A DNA stretch of 64,000 nucleotides from Salipiger abyssi (GTDB lineage Bacteria; Pseudomonadota; Alphaproteobacteria; Rhodobacterales; Rhodobacteraceae), in NCBI RefSeq assembly GCF_017311415.1, contig NZ_JAEKIS010000001.1, positions 62,001-126,000 of the forward strand, in the 5' to 3' direction. The notes under the pieces are model-generated. The model was not told the DNA's origin and searched no databases. It saw only the letters and a program-made list of their open reading frames with translations. Positions 53,750 to 62,217 of this stretch are shown piece after piece; position 1 is the first letter of the stretch; the number at the start of each line of letters is the position of its first letter. A program made the translations under genes and the position numbers.

Positions 53750-53856
53750 GCGCCTCCGCACCGCTTCATGTGAAAGAGACCGGCCGGCCTTTGCCGCGCT
53801 GTGCGCCTCTGCGCGCACCCCCGGAGGAGGGGCCGAATGTTCAAGGGAGAGAGACC

Positions 53857-55302
53857 ATGACAAGACTTCTGATCAAGAATGCCGCCACCGTCACCATGGA
53901 TGACGCGCTCGGCGATTTCGAAAAGGCGGATATCCTGATCGAGGACGGCGCGATCAAGGAGATCCGCCCCGATATGGATGCCGATGCGAGCATCGACGCC
54001 GAGGTGATCGACGCCGAGGGCATGATCGCCATTCCCGGCCTCTGGGACGCGCATCGCCACACCTGGCAGACCGGGCTGCGCGGCATCCTCGCCGATGGCC
54101 GCATCCCCGATTATCTGCGCGGCTTTCGCATTCAGATGGCGACGCTCTATCGCCCCGAGGACATGTATGCCGCGAACTATGCCGGCGGGCTCGATTGCCT
54201 TGAGAACGGCGTGACCGGCCTGGTGGATTACTGTCACAACATCATCAACGAAGACTATGCCCGCGCCTCTGTCGAAGGGCTCAAGGCCTCCGGCGTGCGG
54301 GGGCTCTACGGGCACGGCATGGTGCCGGTGACCGAAAACACCTTCGCCGATGGGCGTGGCCTGTCCGAAGGCAATGAAAACGCCGATCTCAGCCACAATT
54401 GGCGCTATGAGACCGCGCGCGAGATCCGCAAGGAGTATTTCTCCGACGATGGCCTTCTGCGCTTCGGCATCGCGCCGCAGGAGCTGGCGATTGCCCCCGC
54501 CGCCGAGGTGGAGCAGGAATTCGAGCTGGCGCGGGAGCTGAATTCGCGCATCACCTTCCACAGCAATCAGGTCGCCGTGCCCAATGGCGGCATGCGCGAT
54601 ATGCACACCCTGTCGGAGCACGGGCTGCTGGGGCCGGATGTGAACCTTGTGCATATGACCTTCACCAACCCCGACGAATGGGACATTCTCGATGGCTCCG
54701 GCGCGTCCGTGACGCTTTGCGCGGAAACCGAGATGCAGATGGGCATGGGCTTTCCGGTGGCCGTCGAGGCGACGCGCTACACAGACGCGGGGCCGAGCCT
54801 CGGCATGGATTGCACCAGCAGCACCAGCGGCGACATGCTGGCCCATGCGCGGCTCGTTCTGCAATGCACCCGCTGGCATGGCGATGCGGTGCATTACGAG
54901 AATTTCAGCCACCCGAAAAAGATCCACTGGACGACGCGCGACGCGCTGGCCTGGGTCACGATCAACGGCGCGCGGGCTGCGGGGGTCGACGATATCACCG
55001 GCTCGCTGACGCCGGGCAAACGGGCCGACATCGTGCTTCTGGATATGCGCGGCATCGCCTTTGCCGGCTGGAACCGCAAGGATCCGTGCAGCATGGTCGT
55101 CTCACAGGCCAATAGCCGCAACGTGCACACGGTTCTGGTCGACGGCAGGATCGTCAAACGGGGCGGGCCGCTGCTGCATGTCGATCCGGAGGCGGCGGTG
55201 GCCAGGCTCGAAAGCTCGCATGATTTCCTCAACGAGGCCATGGAAGAGAACGGCGGCTTCATCCCTCAGCCGCCGGTGCCGCTGCCGCTTTACGAGGCCT
55301 GA
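53857..55302 (+). CDS. Amidohydrolase (AtzA/TrzN/SsnA-type)
   Basis: The protein has 481 residues from the ATG at 53857. It starts LLIKNAATVTMDDALGDFEKA; the metal ligands are in PGLWDAHRHTWQTGLRG, later ITFHSNQV, then GPSLGMDCTSSTSGDM with the Asp. SLTPGKRADIVLLD ends the composite beta domain. Enzymes of this branch deaminate or dechlorinate heterocycles or open amides; the place here suggests the initial attack on the imported substrate. Confidence 0.88.
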   Translation: MTRLLIKNAATVTMDDALGDFEKADILIEDGAIKEIRPDMDADASIDAEVIDAEGMIAIPGLWDAHRHTWQTGLRGILADGRIPDYLRGFRIQMATLYRPEDMYAANYAGGLDCLENGVTGLVDYCHNIINEDYARASVEGLKASGVRGLYGHGMVPVTENTFADGRGLSEGNENADLSHNWRYETAREIRKEYFSDDGLLRFGIAPQELAIAPAAEVEQEFELARELNSRITFHSNQVAVPNGGMRDMHTLSEHGLLGPDVNLVHMTFTNPDEWDILDGSGASVTLCAETEMQMGMGFPVAVEATRYTDAGPSLGMDCTSSTSGDMLAHARLVLQCTRWHGDAVHYENFSHPKKIHWTTRDALAWVTINGARAAGVDDITGSLTPGKRADIVLLDMRGIAFAGWNRKDPCSMVVSQANSRNVHTVLVDGRIVKRGGPLLHVDPEAAVARLESSHDFLNEAMEENGGFIPQPPVPLPLYEA

Positions 55303-55349
55303 TCCGGCCTCTGCGCGGCCCCGGCTCGCGATGCGGGCCGGGCCGCGTG

Positions 55350-55379
55350 CCGATGCGCGCAGAGTGTTGCGCGCATCGG
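55350..55379 (+). terminator. Strong hairpin after the amidohydrolase gene
   Basis: CCGATGCGCGCA (55350-55361) and TGCGCGCATCGG (55368-55379) form a perfect 12-bp stem with a 6-base loop 47 bp after the stop codon. No T-run follows, so it could be a Rho-assisted terminator or an RNA-stabilising hairpin rather than a classic intrinsic terminator. It separates the amidohydrolase from the next promoter. Confidence 0.5.
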
Positions 55380-55407
55380 GTGTCTGCCATTCGCTCGTCG
55401 GTTCTGA

Positions 55408-55424
55408 TTTGCGGATGGCGCAAA
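55408..55424. promoter_or_regulatory. 17-bp palindrome, copy 3 of 3 (TTTGCG-N5-CGCAAA)
   Basis: TTTGCG, GATGG, CGCAAA: a perfect palindrome, 131 bp upstream of the YciI/ABC transporter/dioxygenase genes and after the hairpin. Same geometry as the sites at 50593 and 52270. Confidence 0.7.
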
Positions 55425-55554
55425 AATATTTCCCGAAAATGCCAGATTATCCCGCGTTTGGGGAAATGCCATGATGCTTTAACCAGACGGTCCGGGGTCC
55501 GGACCGCGCCGCATCAGGCCCCGGGACGGGGCGGCGGCGGGAAGAGGAGAAACC

Positions 55555-55848
55555 ATGCTGTTCGCAATCCACTGCCTTGATCATCCCGGAAAAACCGACG
55601 ACCGGCTGGCCCATTACGACGCCCACAAGGCCTATCTGGCCACGGCGCCGATGGCCTCGGTGATCTCCGGCCCGCTGCTGGCCGGGGACAACGAAACCAT
55701 GATCGGCTCGCTCTTTGTCGTCGAGGCCGAGCGCATCGAGGATGTGCGGGCCTTCAACGCCGCCGACCCGTTCAACAAGGCCGGCATCTGGAAAGAGATC
55801 AATATTCACCCCTTCAGCATGCGCGTCGACAACCGGGCGTCGCGCTGA
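55555..55848 (+). CDS. YciI-like protein
   Basis: The protein has 97 residues: LFAIHCLDHPGKTDDRLAHY with HKAYLATAPMASVISGPLLAGD, then FVVEAERIEDVRAFNAADPF. This is the YciI fold with the conserved His and Asp pair. Characterised relatives act as muconolactone-type isomerases, dehydrochlorinases or accessory proteins of dioxygenases. It is the first gene of the transporter/dioxygenase operon. Confidence 0.88.
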   Translation: MLFAIHCLDHPGKTDDRLAHYDAHKAYLATAPMASVISGPLLAGDNETMIGSLFVVEAERIEDVRAFNAADPFNKAGIWKEINIHPFSMRVDNRASR

Positions 55849-55921
55849 AGGAGGGCGGAGCCGCGCAAGGCTCCGTTACAATCGAAGGCCCCGGGAGGGG
55901 GGCCGAAAGGGAGGGAACATT

Positions 55922-57055
55922 ATGACCTATTTCACGCATGTGAGTGGCAAGGGCGTCTCGCTCGCGGCGATGATCGCCGGCGCGACGCTGGCGCAGCCGG
56001 CGCTGGCCGACGATGTGCTCGCCGAGGCAAAAGCCATGGTCGAGCAGGGCTATGCGGGGCTCTACGAGGCGCCGCCGGAAACCGGCCCCGCCGCCGTCAC
56101 GGACAAGACCATCTGGTATATCTCCTGCGGCCAGGCCTTTGTGCTCTGCGCCCAGCAGGCCGAGGGCTTTGCCGAAGCGGCGGAGCAGCTGGGCTGGGAG
56201 ATCAGCATCCAGGATGGCAAGGCGACGCCCTCGGTTGCCAGCGACATCATTCGCCAGGCGGTCGCCGCCAAGGCCGATGGCATCGCAATCTCCGCCTTCG
56301 ACTGTCCGGGCGTGAAAAGCGCGCTGTTGCAGGCCAAGGCCGAGGGCATCCCCGTCGTCTCGGTCCAGTCGATTGATTGCAGCGCCGATGTGTTCGGCAG
56401 CGAGGAGCCGCTTTTCACCGCCTCAGTCAATATGCTGGGCTCCACCGATGCGCGCGATTTCTACTATCGCTTCGGCGAGCTGCGCGCCAATTACGTGATC
56501 GCCAGGACCGAAGGGCAGGGCAAGGTGATCTCCATCGCCGAGACCAGCCAGCAGGTTCAGCAGATGAACCACAAGGGGTTCATGGACACCATCGCCAAAT
56601 GCGAGGGCTGTGAGGTCGCGGAATCGACGTTCAACTTCGGTCAGGTGCCGAGCCCCGCGACGCAGATCTGGCAATCGGCGCTGCTGCAAAACCCCGATGC
56701 GGTCGCGGTGGAATACGGCATCGACGCGCTGATGGAGCTGGGGCTTCAGACGGCTGTGCGGCAATCGGGCCGCAGCGACCTTGTGGTCGGCGGGGGCGAG
56801 GGCTTTCCGAACAATTTCGACCTGATCCGCCGGGGCACGCAGACCTTTTCCATCGCGCTGCCCTTCAAATGGTTCGGCTGGGCCGTGGCCGATACGATGA
56901 ACCGGGTGCAGGCGGGCGAAGACCCAACTGAGATGCCGAACCAGGGCACGGGCTTCATCTTTGTCGATGCCGAGCACAACCTGCCGGAACCGGGCGAGAT
57001 GCTGGAGCCGAAACTGGATTTCCGCGCGGCCTATCTGTCGGTCTGGAACGGCTGA
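55922..57055 (+). CDS. ABC importer substrate-binding protein (ribose/CUT2 type)
   Basis: The protein has 377 residues from the ATG at 55922. The signal peptide ends near residue 29 (GATLAQPALADD). The periplasmic fold is of the sugar-binding Peripla_BP_4 group: KTIWYISCGQAFVLCAQQAEG, then DIIRQAVAAKADGIAISAFD. CUT2-type proteins bind pentoses, but relatives near aromatic genes bind other polar ligands. It should define what the pathway imports. Confidence 0.88.
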   Translation: MTYFTHVSGKGVSLAAMIAGATLAQPALADDVLAEAKAMVEQGYAGLYEAPPETGPAAVTDKTIWYISCGQAFVLCAQQAEGFAEAAEQLGWEISIQDGKATPSVASDIIRQAVAAKADGIAISAFDCPGVKSALLQAKAEGIPVVSVQSIDCSADVFGSEEPLFTASVNMLGSTDARDFYYRFGELRANYVIARTEGQGKVISIAETSQQVQQMNHKGFMDTIAKCEGCEVAESTFNFGQVPSPATQIWQSALLQNPDAVAVEYGIDALMELGLQTAVRQSGRSDLVVGGGEGFPNNFDLIRRGTQTFSIALPFKWFGWAVADTMNRVQAGEDPTEMPNQGTGFIFVDAEHNLPEPGEMLEPKLDFRAAYLSVWNG

Positions 57056-57154
57056 CCACTGGCGGCGCCCGGAGAGGATCCGGGCGCGGTCTGGCACAGG
57101 CTCACGATGCCCCGGATTGCCGTTGCGCACCCTGTGCGGAAGAGGGAGGACCCA

Positions 57155-58711
57155 ATGCAAAACATGACAGAGCGGGCAGAGGTGACCTCTGCGCTGCGGA
57201 TAAACACCCTGTCGAAATCCTTTGGCCAGACACAGGCGCTGGACGAGGTGAGTTTCGAGATCCGGGGAGGCGCCATTCACGGGCTGCTCGGCGGCAACGG
57301 GTCGGGCAAGTCGACGCTGATCAAGGCGCTGGCCGGGGTGCAGCCGGCGGATCACGGCGGCAGTTTCGAGTTTCTCGGCACCAGGGTCGCCGCCGATCAC
57401 ATGACGCCCGAGCTGTCGCGGTCGCTGGGGCTGCGCTTTGTGCACCAGAACCCGGCGGTGTTCCCGTCGATGACCGTGGCCGAGAACATCGCCATCGGCG
57501 CCAGCTTTCCCACCACCGCCGGCAAGATCCGCTGGAAGGCGCTGCGCCGCCACACCCAGGAGCTGCTCGACCGGTTCGAGATCGACGCCCGCGCCGGCGA
57601 CATGGTGGGCGATCTGCGGCAGGCCGAACAGACGATGATCGCCATCGCGCGGGCGCTTCAGGATGCCGATGAAAACGCCGTCTCGGCGCTGGTGCTGGAC
57701 GAGCCCACCGCCTCGCTGCCTGACCACGAGGTCGAGATCCTGCTCGATGCGGTGCGCCGCTTTGCTGCCGCCGGGCATACGATCATCTATGTCAGCCACC
57801 GGCTCGACGAGGTGATCCAGCTTACCGATGACGTGACCATCCTGCGCGACGGGCGCCACGTTGTGACGCGCCCGACCGAGGGCCTGTCGGAGGCCGGGCT
57901 GATCGAGCTGATCGTCGGCCACAGCCTTGAGAAATCCTATGCCTCGGCGCAGGCCGCCACGCCCGCGCCGCAGGGCGCCTCCCGGCTTGAGGTGCGCAAC
58001 CTCTCGGGCGGGCCGCTGCGCGACGTGTCCTTCGATGTCGGGCGCGGCGAGGTGCTGGGCATCGCCGGGCTGCTCGGCTCGGGCCGCACGGAACTGCTGC
58101 GGATGCTCTTCGGCGATCTGGAGCGTGAGGGCGGGACGGTGACGCTCGACGGCAGCGCGGTGCGCTTTGCCGAGGTGCGCGAGGCGATGGCGGCGGGCGT
58201 CGCGCTGGTGCCCGAGGATCGCAACCGCGAGGGCGTGTTTCAGGGCCTTTCGGTGCGGCACAACCTCTCGATTGCCGACCTTGGGTGTTTCACCCGTGCG
58301 GGCCGGATCAACGGCACCCGCGAGCGGCAGGAGGCGCGGCAGTCGATTGCCGATCACCGGATCAAGACCGCCGACGACGCGGCGCTCATTTCGTCGCTCT
58401 CGGGCGGCAATCAGCAAAAGGTGGTGATGGCGCGATGGCTGCGGCGCAAGCCAAGGCTGCTGCTGCTCGACGAGCCCACCCAGGGCGTCGATGTGGGCGC
58501 GCGCGAGGATCTTTACGCCGCGATCCGCGCCAGCCTGAGCGACGGCATGTCCGTCATCGCCGTCAGCTCGGATTTCGACGAGCTCGCGCAGATCTGCGAC
58601 CGCGTGGTCGTGCTGCGCGATGGCTGCATCACCGACGAATTGCGGGGCAAGGACATCACCCGCCAGCAAATGACACATCTGGTACTCGCCAGCGGAAAGG
58701 ATGCCGCATGA
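57155..58711 (+). CDS. ABC importer ATP-binding protein (two ABC domains, CUT2 type)
   Basis: The protein has 518 residues from the ATG at 57155 (GAGGGAGGA upstream). Domain 1 has Walker A LLGGNGSGKSTLIKAL (45-60) and Walker B SALVLDEPTASLP, with an atypical signature GDLRQAEQTM. Domain 2 has a degenerate Walker A GLLGSGRTELLRML but a complete signature LSGGNQQKVVMARW and LLLDEPTQGVDVGARED. This asymmetry is normal for the RbsA/XylG type. Its stop overlaps the permease ATG. Confidence 0.92.
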   Translation: MQNMTERAEVTSALRINTLSKSFGQTQALDEVSFEIRGGAIHGLLGGNGSGKSTLIKALAGVQPADHGGSFEFLGTRVAADHMTPELSRSLGLRFVHQNPAVFPSMTVAENIAIGASFPTTAGKIRWKALRRHTQELLDRFEIDARAGDMVGDLRQAEQTMIAIARALQDADENAVSALVLDEPTASLPDHEVEILLDAVRRFAAAGHTIIYVSHRLDEVIQLTDDVTILRDGRHVVTRPTEGLSEAGLIELIVGHSLEKSYASAQAATPAPQGASRLEVRNLSGGPLRDVSFDVGRGEVLGIAGLLGSGRTELLRMLFGDLEREGGTVTLDGSAVRFAEVREAMAAGVALVPEDRNREGVFQGLSVRHNLSIADLGCFTRAGRINGTRERQEARQSIADHRIKTADDAALISSLSGGNQQKVVMARWLRRKPRLLLLDEPTQGVDVGAREDLYAAIRASLSDGMSVIAVSSDFDELAQICDRVVVLRDGCITDELRGKDITRQQMTHLVLASGKDAA

Positions 58712-59733
58712 CCATGGTCAAGGAAACCAAACATATCGCAAACCCGCCCAGGGGCGGCGGCTCGGTCAACTGGACCGAGTTCTTCGAACGCTCGGGGCTG
58801 ATCCTGCTGCTGCTGCTGGTGATCACCGTCTTCGCCATCCTGCGGCCGAACACCTTCGCCACCTACGCGAATTTCCGCAGCATCGCGACGGTGCAGCCGG
58901 TCATGGCGGTGACCGCCATCGCGCTCATCGTGCCGCTGATCGGCGGGCGGTTCGACGTCTCGGTGGGCGCGACGCTGGGGCTTTCGGCCATCGTCACCGC
59001 CTCGGCCATGAGCCATTTCCAGCTGCCGCTGGCGGCGGCCATCGGGCTGGGGGTTCTCTCGGGCGCGCTGATCGGCGCGGTCAACGGCACCATCGTGGCC
59101 TATCTCGGGGTGAATTCGATCATCGGCACGCTGGGCATCGCCACCATCCTCGGCGGCGTGGTGACCGGCTACACCAACGGCATTCCGATCAGCAGCGGGC
59201 TCTCGCCGATCCTGACGGATATCTCGATCCAGTCGGTGCTGGGCATTCCGGTGCTGTTCATCCTCATGGCGGTGATCGCGGTGGCGGTCTGGTTCGTGCT
59301 GACCCAGACGCCCTATGGCCGCAACCTCGCCGCGGTCGGTGCCAATGCCGATTCCGCCCGGCTCGCGGGGATCCGCAGCAAGCGCGTGGTGATGCAGAGC
59401 TTTGTCATCGCCGGTGCGCTGGCGGGCATCGCGGGGGTGCTCCAGATCGGTGCGCAGGGCAATGCCGGGCCGCAGCTCGTCGGCATCACCTTCATCCTGC
59501 CGGCGCTGGCCGCCGCCTTCCTCGGCGCGACCACCTGGCAGCCGGGCCGGTTCACCGTGCAGGGCACGATCATCGGGATCTTCTTCCTCGGCACCACGAT
59601 CAGCGGTCTGTCGCTGGTGGGCATTCAGCCCTGGATCACCGATGTGTTCAACGGCGCCGCCGTGGTGCTGGCGATTGCGCTCTCCGCGCAGCTGCGCCGC
59701 CGCCGGACCGGGTCGCTCGATATCGGCAGCTAA
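58708..59733 (+). CDS. ABC importer permease (RbsC/CUT2 type)
   Basis: The protein has 341 residues from the ATG at 58708, which overlaps the ATPase stop. There are about nine or ten membrane helices, and the family blocks are GGRFDVSVGATLGLSAIV, VAYLGVNSIIGTLGIATILGG and GANADSARLAGIRSKRVVM (the EAA-like cytoplasmic loop). It completes the importer with the binding protein and ATPase. Confidence 0.92.
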   Translation: MTMVKETKHIANPPRGGGSVNWTEFFERSGLILLLLLVITVFAILRPNTFATYANFRSIATVQPVMAVTAIALIVPLIGGRFDVSVGATLGLSAIVTASAMSHFQLPLAAAIGLGVLSGALIGAVNGTIVAYLGVNSIIGTLGIATILGGVVTGYTNGIPISSGLSPILTDISIQSVLGIPVLFILMAVIAVAVWFVLTQTPYGRNLAAVGANADSARLAGIRSKRVVMQSFVIAGALAGIAGVLQIGAQGNAGPQLVGITFILPALAAAFLGATTWQPGRFTVQGTIIGIFFLGTTISGLSLVGIQPWITDVFNGAAVVLAIALSAQLRRRRTGSLDIGS

Positions 59734-59752
59734 GCCGGGAAAGGACGCACGC

Positions 59753-60595
59753 ATGACAAAGTATTTTTCCGAAGACCAGTCGGTCGACGTCGTAAATGCC
59801 CGCATGGGCGGGGAGATCAATCCCCGCCTGCGCGAGGTGATGACCAGCCTCGTCAGCCACCTGCATGCCTTCGCCAAGGAGGTCGAGCTGACCCAGGCCG
59901 AATGGGATCTGGCCATCGAGTTCCTCACCAGGACCGGGCAGATCTGCACCGAGGAACGGCAGGAGTTCATTCTGCTCTCGGACGTTCTGGGCTTTTCGAT
60001 GCTGGTGGACGCGATCAACAACCGCCGCCCCGCGGGCGCGACCGAGAACACCGTCTTCGGCCCGTTCCACGTCGCCAATGCGCCGGTGCGGGAGTACGGC
60101 GCGACGATCTCGCTCGACGGCAAGGGAGAGCCCTGCCATTTCACCGGACGGGTGCTGGATCTCGACGGCAACCCGATTGCCGGCGCCTGCGTCGATGTCT
60201 GGAGCGACAATTCGGATGGCTATTACGATGTGCAGCAGCCCGGTATCCAGCCGAAATGGAACAACCGGGGCCGCTTCATGAGCCGCGAGGACGGGCGCTA
60301 CAGCTTTGTCGGCATCAAGCCGGTGAGCTATCCGATCCCGGATGACGGGCCTGTGGGCAAGATGCTGGGCGCGCTCGGGCGTCACCCCTACCGGCCCGCG
60401 CATATGCATTTCCTTGTGACCGCCGAGGGCTATGACACCATCGTGACGCATACCTTTGTCGGCGAGGACAGCTATATCGGCGATGACACGGTGTTCGGCG
60501 TGAAAGAGACCCTCGTCGCCCCCTTCGTCCGGGACGGGGAGGGTGCATGGCGCTCGGATTATGATTTCGTGATGGTGCCGTCGACGCAGGAATAG
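59753..60595 (+). CDS. Hydroxyquinol 1,2-dioxygenase (intradiol ring-cleavage)
   Basis: The protein has 280 residues from the ATG at 59753. The iron ligands fit the catechol-dioxygenase spacing: Tyr157 (GYYDVQQ), Tyr193 (PVSYPIP), His217 and His219 (YRPAHMHFLV). The N-terminal dimer helix and GATENTVFGPFHVANAP are typical of the hydroxyquinol branch. Its product, maleylacetate, is the substrate of the reductase at 51083. It ends the operon. Confidence 0.92.
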   Translation: MTKYFSEDQSVDVVNARMGGEINPRLREVMTSLVSHLHAFAKEVELTQAEWDLAIEFLTRTGQICTEERQEFILLSDVLGFSMLVDAINNRRPAGATENTVFGPFHVANAPVREYGATISLDGKGEPCHFTGRVLDLDGNPIAGACVDVWSDNSDGYYDVQQPGIQPKWNNRGRFMSREDGRYSFVGIKPVSYPIPDDGPVGKMLGALGRHPYRPAHMHFLVTAEGYDTIVTHTFVGEDSYIGDDTVFGVKETLVAPFVRDGEGAWRSDYDFVMVPSTQE

Positions 60596-60636
60596 CGAGC
60601 GAACGGCGATTGATCCGGCGCGACGACGTTCTTTGA

Positions 60637-60650
60637 AACGGCGCGCCGTT
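60637..60650. terminator. 14-bp palindrome between converging operons
   Basis: AACGGCGCGCCGTT is perfectly self-complementary and lies 42 bp after the dioxygenase stop and about 100 bp before the converging pdxY end. A GC-rich stem in this position could end transcription from both sides, though no T-run is present and a perfect palindrome has no loop. Confidence 0.35.
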
Positions 60651-60753
60651 CGTATTTCCCAATGAGGCAAGCCCCTGATGGAGCGCCGTTTTTCGGCAGT
60701 CAACGCTTTGCGCCGAAAGGGGCGCGCGCCCTCTTCTCCACGCCCAGAGACGG

Positions 60754-61611
60754 TTAGCGCCCGTCACCGAGTGCTGGGGTCAGGAGCGCGCGCCGGAACT
60801 CGGGCTCGCTCAGCACCACCTCGCCCGCGCCGAGCGCCTTAGCGTGGCGGAGCGCGCGGGCGGTAAGCGTCTGGGCGGTCTCGACCGCCTGCGGCAGGGG
60901 ACGGCCCCGTCCCAGCCCGGCCATGATCAGCCCGGCAAAGAGATCGCCGGTGCCGGGCAGCGCGATGGGCAGGTGTTCGGTCGGGTGGCGGCTGCTGCCC
61001 TCGGGGCCGAGGATGACGCTTTCGATATGGCCCTCGGGTGTATCCTCCAGCGCACAGCCGGTTGCGATAAGATGCGCGGCAGGCGCGATGTGCAGGGCCT
61101 CGCGGGCGGCCTGAAGGTCACTCAGCGTACGGATCTCCTGCCCGGTGAGCCAGGCCAGTTCGAACGGATTGGGCGTGGCGATGTCGGCCATCGGCAGCAG
61201 CCGCTCGCGCATCACATCGGCGATGGCCTCGGGCACGTAGAGGCCCGGCCGCTCGTCGCCCATCACCGGATCGCAGAGATAGGTGAGGCCGGGGTTCACC
61301 GCCTTTGCCTCGGCGACGAAATCCGCCACCATCTCGGCCACGTCGAGCGAGCCGATATAGCCCGTCAGGATGTAATCCGCCCGCTCCGGCAGGCCGCGCT
61401 CGCGGGCGCCTTGCAGCAGGTCGGAAAAGAACTCCGGCGGCAGGGCGCGGCCGCGCAGGGTCGGGTAATCGGGCGTGTTCGAGAACACCACGGTGGGGAT
61501 CGCCGCCACCTCCAGCCCCGCCGCCTGCATCGGGAACAGCGCGGCGGAATTGCCCACATGGCCAAAGACCACCTGACTCTGGATCGAGATCACGAAAGGG
61601 GGAGGGGTCAT
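60754..61611 (-). CDS. pdxY: Pyridoxal kinase, second copy
   Basis: The protein has 285 residues from the ATG at 61611. It matches the first copy (37733-38581) closely: VISIQSQVVFGHVGNSAALF, CDPVMGDERPGLYVPEA and LPGTGDLFAGLIMAGLGRG. Differences cluster at the C-terminus and in the 190-215 region. It stands alone, with a broken remnant of the MOSC gene directly upstream, so it derives from the same MOSC-pdxY arrangement. Confidence 0.93.
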   Translation of the reverse strand: MTPPPFVISIQSQVVFGHVGNSAALFPMQAAGLEVAAIPTVVFSNTPDYPTLRGRALPPEFFSDLLQGARERGLPERADYILTGYIGSLDVAEMVADFVAEAKAVNPGLTYLCDPVMGDERPGLYVPEAIADVMRERLLPMADIATPNPFELAWLTGQEIRTLSDLQAAREALHIAPAAHLIATGCALEDTPEGHIESVILGPEGSSRHPTEHLPIALPGTGDLFAGLIMAGLGRGRPLPQAVETAQTLTARALRHAKALGAGEVVLSEPEFRRALLTPALGDGR

Positions 61612-61652
61612 GCGGTGCCGTCCAGTCTCTTGCTTCAGTCCTCGACCCGATG
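61608..61652 (-). pseudogene. Remnant of the 3' end of a MOSC gene
   Basis: In frame with its terminal TGA (overlapping the pdxY ATG as in the first locus) the minus strand reads RVED, stop, SKRLDGTA. The first locus has RVEDWSARLDGTA. The Trp codon TGG has become TGA. Upstream of this remnant the similarity is lost, so the rest of the MOSC gene is deleted. Confidence 0.75.
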
Positions 61653-61784
61653 CCCCTGAGTTCCGCAAGGTTCAGCCTGTCGCCAGGGGCCTCGGACGTT
61701 TGCCGCATGTCTGGCAGGGACGCGGCCCGTGGGGAAGATGCTATCTTCCGGAAAATGGCCCGTTCGGTTTGGCGCGGGGCGATC

Positions 61785-62135
61785 TCAGGGCGACAGGCTG
61801 GCGATATAGCTCGCGATCAGATCGCGCGAGCGCGCCATGTCTTCGAGCTTGCGGTCGAGCTTTTCCAGCTCGCCGTCGAGACGCGCGCGAAGGTTTTCGC
61901 AGGGATCGAAGCGCGGTTCGGGACTGATGATGCAGGGCAGCAGGTCGCGCATCGCCTCGATGGTCAGCCCGGCATCGGCGAGCTGGCGGATCCGGCGGGC
62001 TTCTTCGACATCCGCCTCGGAATAATCGCGGTAGCCGCTGTCGCGCCGGAGCGGCGTCAGCAGCCCCTCGGTCTCGTAGTAGCGCAGCATCCGCACGCTC
62101 ACGCCGCTGCGCTCGGAAATCTCGCCGATCTTCAT
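61785..62135 (-). CDS. MerR-family transcriptional regulator
   Basis: The protein has 116 residues from the ATG at 62135. The HTH is IGEISERSGVSVRMLRYYETEGLLTPLRR, a near-perfect MerR start, followed by the dimerisation coiled coil (LRARLDGELEKLDRKLEDMA). It is short, with no clear Cys metal site (only LPCIISPEPRFDPCENL with two Cys), so metal sensing is uncertain. It is divergent to the alpha/beta hydrolase over a perfect dyad. Confidence 0.9.
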   Translation of the reverse strand: MKIGEISERSGVSVRMLRYYETEGLLTPLRRDSGYRDYSEADVEEARRIRQLADAGLTIEAMRDLLPCIISPEPRFDPCENLRARLDGELEKLDRKLEDMARSRDLIASYIASLSP

Positions 62136-62155
62136 TGCCGCGTCCTTTTTGCTTG

Positions 62156-62177
62156 ACCCTGACAGCACTGTCAGGGT
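62156..62177. promoter_or_regulatory. MerR-type dyad operator between regulator and hydrolase
   Basis: ACCCTGACAG (62156-62165) and CTGTCAGGGT (62168-62177) are perfect complements separated by CA. TTGACC at 62153-62158 overlaps the left arm as a -35 element, the usual MerR arrangement with a long spacer. It should control the hydrolase and perhaps the regulator itself. Confidence 0.7.
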
Positions 62178-62217
62178 GCAGGAGAGGGCCGGTCGGATCA
62201 AGAAGGAGACCGGAGAA

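Noticed and set aside
56423-58678. Minus-strand open frame of 751 codons
   Set aside because: It lies opposite the ABC binding protein and ATPase, whose Walker and signature motifs are clear on the plus strand.
58513-60210. Minus-strand open frame of 565 codons
   Set aside because: It is antisense to the permease and dioxygenase; long only because of high GC third positions.
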